Of a DNA stretch of 11,163 nt, positions 6,485 through 11,163 are shown piece by piece. Under the pieces are notes generated by a model. That model did no database searches. It was not told the DNA's origin and saw only the letters and a program-made list of their open reading frames with translations. Every line of letters begins with the position of its first letter. Position 1 is the stretch's first letter. Position numbers and translations under genes: made by a program. Source of the stretch: Bacteroidales bacterium UBA1458. Its GTDB lineage: Bacteria; Bacteroidota; Bacteroidia; Bacteroidales; VadinHA17. The DNA lies in the NCBI GenBank assembly GCA_002325785.1, contig DCSU01000090.1, positions 29,279 through 40,441 of the forward strand, in the 5' to 3' direction.

Positions 6485-8605
6485 ATGGCAATACTTCAGA
6501 CTTTAAGAGAGAAGGCGGGACCGCTTGTAGCAGGTGTAATCGGACTTTCACTGCTTCTCTTTGTTGTAAGCGATTTTTTCGGGAACAATAATGCACAGCG
6601 CCGGAAGGCAGACAAATATTATGAGCTTGCCATTATTGATGGTGAGACCGTTACATACCAGGATTTTGAAACCAGGGTGCAGGATCTGGTTGAAATTTAC
6701 AAAATGTCAGGCACCAACGAGGTCAGTGAAGAGATGATGCTGAGCCTCAGGGAACAGGTATGGCAGCAGATGCTCTCCGAGAAACTGATGGACAAGACTT
6801 ATAAGAAGACCGGCCTCGGCGTCAGTGCTGATGAGGTGGAGATGCTTGTCTTCGGCGACAATCCTCACCCGATAGTAAGACAGCTGTTCACCGACCCCAA
6901 CACCGGGGCGTTCAACCAGTCGTTCCTTGTCAATTTCCTTAAGGCCACCGAGACCGACGAAGCCACAAAAAACTACTGGCTCTTCTTCGAGGATCAGATC
7001 ATCAATGACAGGCTCAACACGAAACTTGTGAACCTGATGTCAAAGGGACTCTACGTCACCGGCAAGCAGTCGGAATATGAGAACAGCCTAGTCAGCAATA
7101 CTGTCAGCTTCAGCTATATTGCACGCAACTATGCTACCATTCCTGACAGCGCCGTGAAAGTTTCCTCTGACGAGATAAAGGAATATTACGACGGGCACAA
7201 GGATAATTTTAAGCGTACTGCCCAGAGAGACATGGAGTACATGGTATTTGATATTGTTCCCTCGGAATCAGACTTGAAAGAGTCAGAAGACTGGGCTACC
7301 AGGGAGAAGGAGAATTTTGCTGCTGCCACTGACATCGTCCAGTATATCAACCTTACTGCTGACACGCGTCATACAGGCTTTTACAATACTTTCTCAGACC
7401 TTCCCCAGAGTCTCCGCAGTCTTGCTGAGGCTGGTGACAGGGCTGCAGTTACAGGTCCCTATTTTGAAGACGGTGCCTGGAAGATCGCCCGTGTTGTTGA
7501 CGTCGCTGAGCGTCCCGACTCAGTAAGGGCTGCACACATTCTGCTGGCTCCCAACGGTGCAAGAAGCATGGCTCAGGCCAGGCAGCAGGCAGACAGCCTG
7601 ATCAGCCTCGTCAGATCCGGCATCGATTTCGAAGTACTGGCAATGGCCAACTCTGACGACCAGGGCTCAGCCCAGGTTGGCGGTGATCTCGGATGGTTCA
7701 GCGAGGGGATGATGATAATCCCATTCAATAACGCATGCTTCAGCGGCAAAAAGGGTGACCTTGTAACGGTAGAGACAACATACGGACTGCACATCATAAA
7801 AATCATCGACCAGAGCAGAAGAGTAACAAAATATGACATCGGTGTTGTTGACCGCCAGGTGATCCCGAGCAATGCCACCACTCAGCGTATTTATGCCGAG
7901 GCTTCACAGTTTGCCGGCACAAATGATACTTACGAGAAGTTCAACAAGTCGGTGGCAGAAGGCAATCTGAACAAGAAGCTTGCAATGAATGTCACACCTG
8001 ATCAGAAGGAGCTTCCGGGGCTGGAAGAGGGAAGAGGACTGGTTATGGCGCTCTTCCAGAACAGCAAGGAGGGCGAGATCGTTCTTGATAACAACAGCCA
8101 GGCGGTCTTTGAACTTCCCAACATGTATGTGGTGGCATACTGTACCAGGGTGCAGGAGGAGGGGACAGCCCCTGCAGAGGATGTAGCCTCAGACATAAGG
8201 TTTATTCTGGCAAAAGAGAAGAAGGCTGAGATCATCGCAGCAGAGATGAAGAAGCTTGCAGCGGAGGGAAAGACAATTTATGATATTGCTTCTCATTATA
8301 ATACTACAGTGCAGGATGCTACCGGAATAAACTTCAGGTCGTTCTCAGTGCCGGGAGCAGGTATTGAGCCGGGACTTATCTCAGCTGCCTCAGCATCTGC
8401 ATCCGGAGTACTATCAAAACCTGTCGAAGGTAACAACGGCGTATATCTGTTCGTGGTAAATTCCGCCGTTCCTGCTGTGGCTGAAGATCTGGCCCGGGTG
8501 AGTGAGAGGCTGAATTCAAACTACCAGATACGCGCCTCATACGAGGCCTATCAGGCCATACGCGACAAGAAAGAGGTCAAGGATCTGAGATACAAGTTTT
8601 ACTAG
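6485..8605 (+). CDS. ppiD: PpiD/SurA-like membrane-anchored peptidylprolyl isomerase
   Basis: Periplasmic folding factor held in the inner membrane by one N-terminal segment; assists newly exported envelope proteins. 706 residues. A short basic/polar start (MAILQTLREKAG) precedes a hydrophobic stretch at about residues 12-29 with no evident cleavage site, i.e. a signal anchor. Residues about 45-200 form a helical SurA/PpiD-type chaperone region. A parvulin (PpiC/rotamase) domain lies at about residues 347-445, with the hallmarks VRAAHILL near its start, GGDLGWFSEG in the middle and TTYGLHIIKI at its end. The ~260-residue C-terminal region is charged and helical without motifs I can name. The length fits the long Bacteroidota proteins (E. 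coli PpiD is 623 residues). Transcribed divergently from fdhB, with its own promoter and terminator, so probably a one-gene unit unrelated to formate metabolism. Whether the domain is catalytically active is not visible. Confidence -1.
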   Translation: MAILQTLREKAGPLVAGVIGLSLLLFVVSDFFGNNNAQRRKADKYYELAIIDGETVTYQDFETRVQDLVEIYKMSGTNEVSEEMMLSLREQVWQQMLSEKLMDKTYKKTGLGVSADEVEMLVFGDNPHPIVRQLFTDPNTGAFNQSFLVNFLKATETDEATKNYWLFFEDQIINDRLNTKLVNLMSKGLYVTGKQSEYENSLVSNTVSFSYIARNYATIPDSAVKVSSDEIKEYYDGHKDNFKRTAQRDMEYMVFDIVPSESDLKESEDWATREKENFAAATDIVQYINLTADTRHTGFYNTFSDLPQSLRSLAEAGDRAAVTGPYFEDGAWKIARVVDVAERPDSVRAAHILLAPNGARSMAQARQQADSLISLVRSGIDFEVLAMANSDDQGSAQVGGDLGWFSEGMMIIPFNNACFSGKKGDLVTVETTYGLHIIKIIDQSRRVTKYDIGVVDRQVIPSNATTQRIYAEASQFAGTNDTYEKFNKSVAEGNLNKKLAMNVTPDQKELPGLEEGRGLVMALFQNSKEGEIVLDNNSQAVFELPNMYVVAYCTRVQEEGTAPAEDVASDIRFILAKEKKAEIIAAEMKKLAAEGKTIYDIASHYNTTVQDATGINFRSFSVPGAGIEPGLISAASASASGVLSKPVEGNNGVYLFVVNSAVPAVAEDLARVSERLNSNYQIRASYEAYQAIRDKKEVKDLRYKFY

Positions 8606-8633
8606 AACCAGTCAAAACAAAAATAAAACAAAG

Positions 8634-8662
8634 AGACCTTCCGTCAGGAGGGTCTTTTTTTT
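8634..8662 (+). terminator. Strong rho-independent terminator after ppiD, probably bidirectional
   Basis: Stem 8634-8642 (AGACCTTCC) pairs with 8647-8655 (GGAGGGTCT), nine pairs including one G-U, loop GTCA, followed by a T-run to 8662. It begins 29 nt after the ppiD stop. On the minus strand the same stem is preceded by eight A's and followed by CTTTGTTTTATTTTTG, so it may also stop transcripts of the convergent acyltransferase gene. Confidence -1.
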
Positions 8663-8761
8663 GGCTGGCCCTACAGGGCAATAATTATTGAATTGACTAC
8701 CAATGGTCTACAATAGTTGATCCACTGTGCTGAAAGGTTTGGCAGGCTGGATTACTCCAAT

Positions 8762-10558
8762 TCAGTTTCCCTTTAACTTGAATCTCTCCCTGATCGACTC
8801 ATCGTCCTGTTCACCTGAAAGAGAATTGACAAATTCTGCCGGTATATTGCATACATCAAGCATTATCAGACCGTCAAGGCAGTTGTTGAAATCAGGATCG
8901 ACATTGAATCCGATAATCCTCGCATTGAGCTCAAGATATTTTTTCAGCAATACCGGGATCCTGAAGCCGTTGTCGACATCGCTCACCACCTTCTCCACCT
9001 TGCTTATGTCCTTCTCCGCCGCCTCAATGATAACCTCATAGTCAGCGCGCCGGTCCACTCTACGTTTGAATTTCTTCCTTGGCCTTATATAACGCGCCAT
9101 CTCCTTATCATAGTGGTTGCTGCGCACAAACTCAACGATGAGCGACCTGGAGAAGGATGAAAACTCATTGCTGATGCTCACCGGACCTATCAGATATCTG
9201 TACCCGGTATCCCTGAGCAACACGGTCAGGAGTCCTTTCCACAGCAGAAAAAGCGACAGCGTCTTTCGCTGATAATCCTGTACAATGAAGGATCTCCCCA
9301 GTTCCATGGTCTCCGCCAGGACCGGGGCAAACGACTTCCTTATCCTGAACAGTGAATTGATATAGAACCCTTTTATTCCATACTGGCTCAGTATTTCTTT
9401 TCCCTTGCCTATCCTGTATGCGCCCACCAGTGATCCGGCATCTTCATCCCACACAATGAGATGATGATAGTAAAAATCGTACTCATCGATGTCGCTGGCC
9501 CTGTTCGTTCCTTCTCCCACTGCTCTGAAGGTAATCTCGCGCAGCCTTCCTATCTCACAGATAAGATTTGGAATCACCCGTGTTGGAGCAAACAGTACGA
9601 CATAGTTCTTACTGGAGAACAGTTCATATGCCGGCCTTAAGGCTTTTACCTCTTCCCTGAGGGCCGCACGGTCTCCCGGCAGGGCAACGGGTTCCTTTTT
9701 CCGGTTATTGTTCTGCCTAAAATTTGCAAAGAAGTGTCTTGGCTCCAGGGCTGATCCGAGCGAATAGGTCCTTGCCCTCAGATAGCGACCATAGCGGGCC
9801 AGATCCCCCAGCCCGGCCTGTTCCTTCACGGAAACAGGTTTACCGATGCGGACCCTGATCACCTTATGACGCTTATTGATCAGTTCCGGTCCGAGCCTGG
9901 CAGTGCTCAGGAGAGGATGAATGCGTCCAAGGATGTGGTACCACCGCGAGTTAGTGCCGTGAAAATAGACCGGTATCACTGGTACCTCAGCCGTCCTGAC
10001 GGCCCTTAGCACCTGCTCCTGCCACTCTCTGTCGCTGATAAGGTTGGAGTCCGACTGGTAGGTTGAGACCTCTCCGGCCGGGAAGAGGGCAACAACATGC
10101 CCCTCACTGACAAATCTCAGCGCCTCCCCGGTGCCTGAATATGCCGGTTTCTTCTCCCTGTGATGACCCGGAAGATCGGACGGAAGAATCAACTGCTTAA
10201 GCGGATCAATCTGCTGAAGCAGGAAGTTGGCCATGACCTTGACATCGGTCCGTCCTGCCATCAGTATCTTAAGCAGTATCAGGGCGTCAATGCCTCCGAA
10301 AGGGTGGTTAGACACAGTGATGAACGGGCCGGATGAGGGTATGTTTGCCCGGTCCTTGTCAGCTACTTCATACTTAATATCAAGATGCTCAAGTATGGAG
10401 TTGATAAAAACGGTCGGGTCACGGTCATAGGCACTTGAGTATACCCTGTTCAGCTTGTTGTAACGAAAAATCTGCATCAGGGCTTCGGCTATCACCGCCC
10501 CTCCGGGGATGTCAAGGTTCGTAGCCCTGGCCAGCTCTCTCGATGTCAGAAGCTTCAT
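8762..10558 (-). CDS. Bifunctional O-/N-acyltransferase, OlsF-like, for membrane aminolipids
   Basis: 598 residues with two acyltransferase halves. Residues about 70-245 form a PlsC-type (lysophosphatidate acyltransferase) domain with the catalytic motif NHPFGGID (H85, D91; H-x5-D spacing as in the hemolysin-like/OlsA subfamily), FPAGEVS (159-165) and VPVIPVYFHG (192-201). Residues about 305-480 form an OlsB-like GNAT domain: REITFR (340-345), YHHLIVWD, GAYRIG (379-384) and ELGRSFI (419-425). This order matches OlsF, in which one protein makes ornithine lipids by N- and then O-acylation; Bacteroides uses separate GlsB and GlsA for glycine lipids. The head group here (ornithine, glycine or serine) cannot be read from sequence. 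No signal peptide; probably peripheral on the inner membrane. It starts at an ATG 77 bp downstream of xylA on the same strand, with an in-frame TGA 12 codons upstream limiting extension. Family confident, substrate open. Confidence -1.
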   Translation of the reverse strand: MKLLTSRELARATNLDIPGGAVIAEALMQIFRYNKLNRVYSSAYDRDPTVFINSILEHLDIKYEVADKDRANIPSSGPFITVSNHPFGGIDALILLKILMAGRTDVKVMANFLLQQIDPLKQLILPSDLPGHHREKKPAYSGTGEALRFVSEGHVVALFPAGEVSTYQSDSNLISDREWQEQVLRAVRTAEVPVIPVYFHGTNSRWYHILGRIHPLLSTARLGPELINKRHKVIRVRIGKPVSVKEQAGLGDLARYGRYLRARTYSLGSALEPRHFFANFRQNNNRKKEPVALPGDRAALREEVKALRPAYELFSSKNYVVLFAPTRVIPNLICEIGRLREITFRAVGEGTNRASDIDEYDFYYHHLIVWDEDAGSLVGAYRIGKGKEILSQYGIKGFYINSLFRIRKSFAPVLAETMELGRSFIVQDYQRKTLSLFLLWKGLLTVLLRDTGYRYLIGPVSISNEFSSFSRSLIVEFVRSNHYDKEMARYIRPRKKFKRRVDRRADYEVIIEAAEKDISKVEKVVSDVDNGFRIPVLLKKYLELNARIIGFNVDPDFNNCLDGLIMLDVCNIPAEFVNSLSGEQDDESIRERFKLKGN

Positions 10559-10594
10559 TGCGACACGCCTATGATCACTTTTCTCACCACTTCA

Positions 10595-10622
10595 CCCCAG
10601 GTCTCCGTCCCCGCCCTGTCCC
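10595..10622 (-). other. G-rich tract between xylA and the acyltransferase gene
   Basis: The minus (coding-sense) strand carries four G runs within 28 nt: 10620-10622, 10614-10616, 10609-10612 and 10595-10598, with spacers of 3, 1 and 10 nt. This resembles a G-quadruplex motif with one overlong loop. It would lie in the intercistronic RNA if the two genes are co-transcribed. Tract seen; any structure is inference. Confidence -1.
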
Positions 10623-10635
10623 GGCCATCCGTTTA

Positions 10636-11163
10636 TCAGATGATGTACATGTTTATGAGCTGCTCGAAAAGCTCCTGCTTTCCACTGATTTTTTTAGGTT
10701 CACCAGCCTTCTTCGCCAGCTCGCGCAGTTCCTCGAGGGTAAGCTTGCCCTTCTCATAAAGAGCGCCGTTGCCCTTGTCAAAGGAAGCATATCTCTCTTT
10801 ACGCATCTTCAGATAGTCAGAATCCTTTAGTATGCGGTAAGCTATGACCAGTCCCCTTGCAAACGTGTCCATGCCGTTTATGTGGGCAATGAATAGATCT
10901 TCGGGATCGGTGGAGTTACGCCGGACATGTGCATCGAAGTTAATCCCTCCTGTCTTGAAGCCACCAGCCTGTAGAATGACGAGCATGGCTTCAGTGATCT
11001 CATTTATATTGGTCGGGAACTCATCAGTATCCCATCCGTTCTGGTAGTCGCCCCTGTTGGCATCAATGCTGCCAAGCATGTCAGCGTCGGCGGCCGTCTG
11101 GAGGTCATGCTGGAATGAGTGTCCTGCGAGAGTAGCATGGTTAACCTCAACATTGAGTTTGAA
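10636..11163 (-). CDS. xylA: Xylose isomerase, C-terminal part, N-terminus cut by window edge
   Basis: Interconverts D-xylose and D-xylulose, the entry step of bacterial xylose use, in the cytoplasm. The frame is open from the right edge and 175 residues are visible, ending at a TGA followed at once by an in-frame TAA. Matching the E. coli enzyme (440 residues), about 265 N-terminal residues are missing. The visible part keeps the divalent-metal ligands: E and H of VEVNHATLAGH (E6, H9 of the fragment), D34 in SIDANRGD, D45 and D47 in GWDTDEFP, and D77 in NFDAHVRR, with the C-terminal dimer/tetramer arm following (MDTFARGL onward, ending INMYII). No defect is visible. It is upstream of the acyltransferase gene on the same strand, 77 bp away; other xylose genes, if any, would lie beyond the window. 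Confidence -1.
   Translation of the reverse strand, partial: FKLNVEVNHATLAGHSFQHDLQTAADADMLGSIDANRGDYQNGWDTDEFPTNINEITEAMLVILQAGGFKTGGINFDAHVRRNSTDPEDLFIAHINGMDTFARGLVIAYRILKDSDYLKMRKERYASFDKGNGALYEKGKLTLEELRELAKKAGEPKKISGKQELFEQLINMYII

Noticed and set aside
10559..10635. Short open stretch between xylA and the acyltransferase gene, in frame with xylA after TGA TAA and ending TGA over the acyltransferase ATG
   Set aside because: Only 25 codons, no ATG, GTG starts only near its end; nothing supports translation beyond the ATGA overlap.

Overview
The window looks like anaerobe-type Bacteroidota (Bacteroidales-like) chromosome. The signs are a type III glutamine synthetase, a long membrane-anchored PpiD-like folding factor of the kind found in that phylum, a perfect Bacteroidota -7 box (TAnnTTTG) ahead of that gene, starts without strong Shine-Dalgarno sequences, and a lipid acyltransferase resembling those that make aminolipids in Flavobacteria and Bacteroides. 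There is no tRNA, rRNA, IS element, CRISPR array or phage signature. Coding density is high and no gap between genes exceeds 190 bp.

Layout from left to right: (1) the first ~582 codons of glnN (GSIII) on the minus strand, cut by the left edge; (2) a 124-bp gap with competing inverted repeats; (3) a two-gene minus-strand operon, fdhB then fdhA, for a soluble NAD-linked formate dehydrogenase; (4) a 188-bp divergent gap with a hairpin, a short direct repeat and a good promoter; (5) ppiD on the plus strand, apparently a single-gene unit ending in a strong, probably bidirectional terminator; (6) on the minus strand, a two-domain O-/N-acyltransferase of the OlsF type; (7) upstream of it on the same strand, the C-terminal 175 residues of xylose isomerase, cut by the right edge.

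The operon is the most interesting part. FdhB carries a NuoE-like thioredoxin-fold [2Fe-2S] domain and a NuoF-like FMN/NAD/[4Fe-4S] domain in one chain, and FdhA is a NuoG-like iron-sulfur N-terminus joined to a molybdopterin catalytic domain with Cys at the selenocysteine position. Together they would pass electrons formate - Mo/W cofactor - Fe-S chain - FMN - NAD+, or the reverse, with no separate gamma subunit. FdhA lacks the His(Cys)3 cluster motif that many NuoG-like subunits carry, and the NuoE part of FdhB contains an old 15-residue tandem duplication. The other genes are housekeeping: nitrogen assimilation, envelope protein folding, membrane aminolipid synthesis and xylose use. I see no defence system, mobile island or clearly unknown multi-gene system here.
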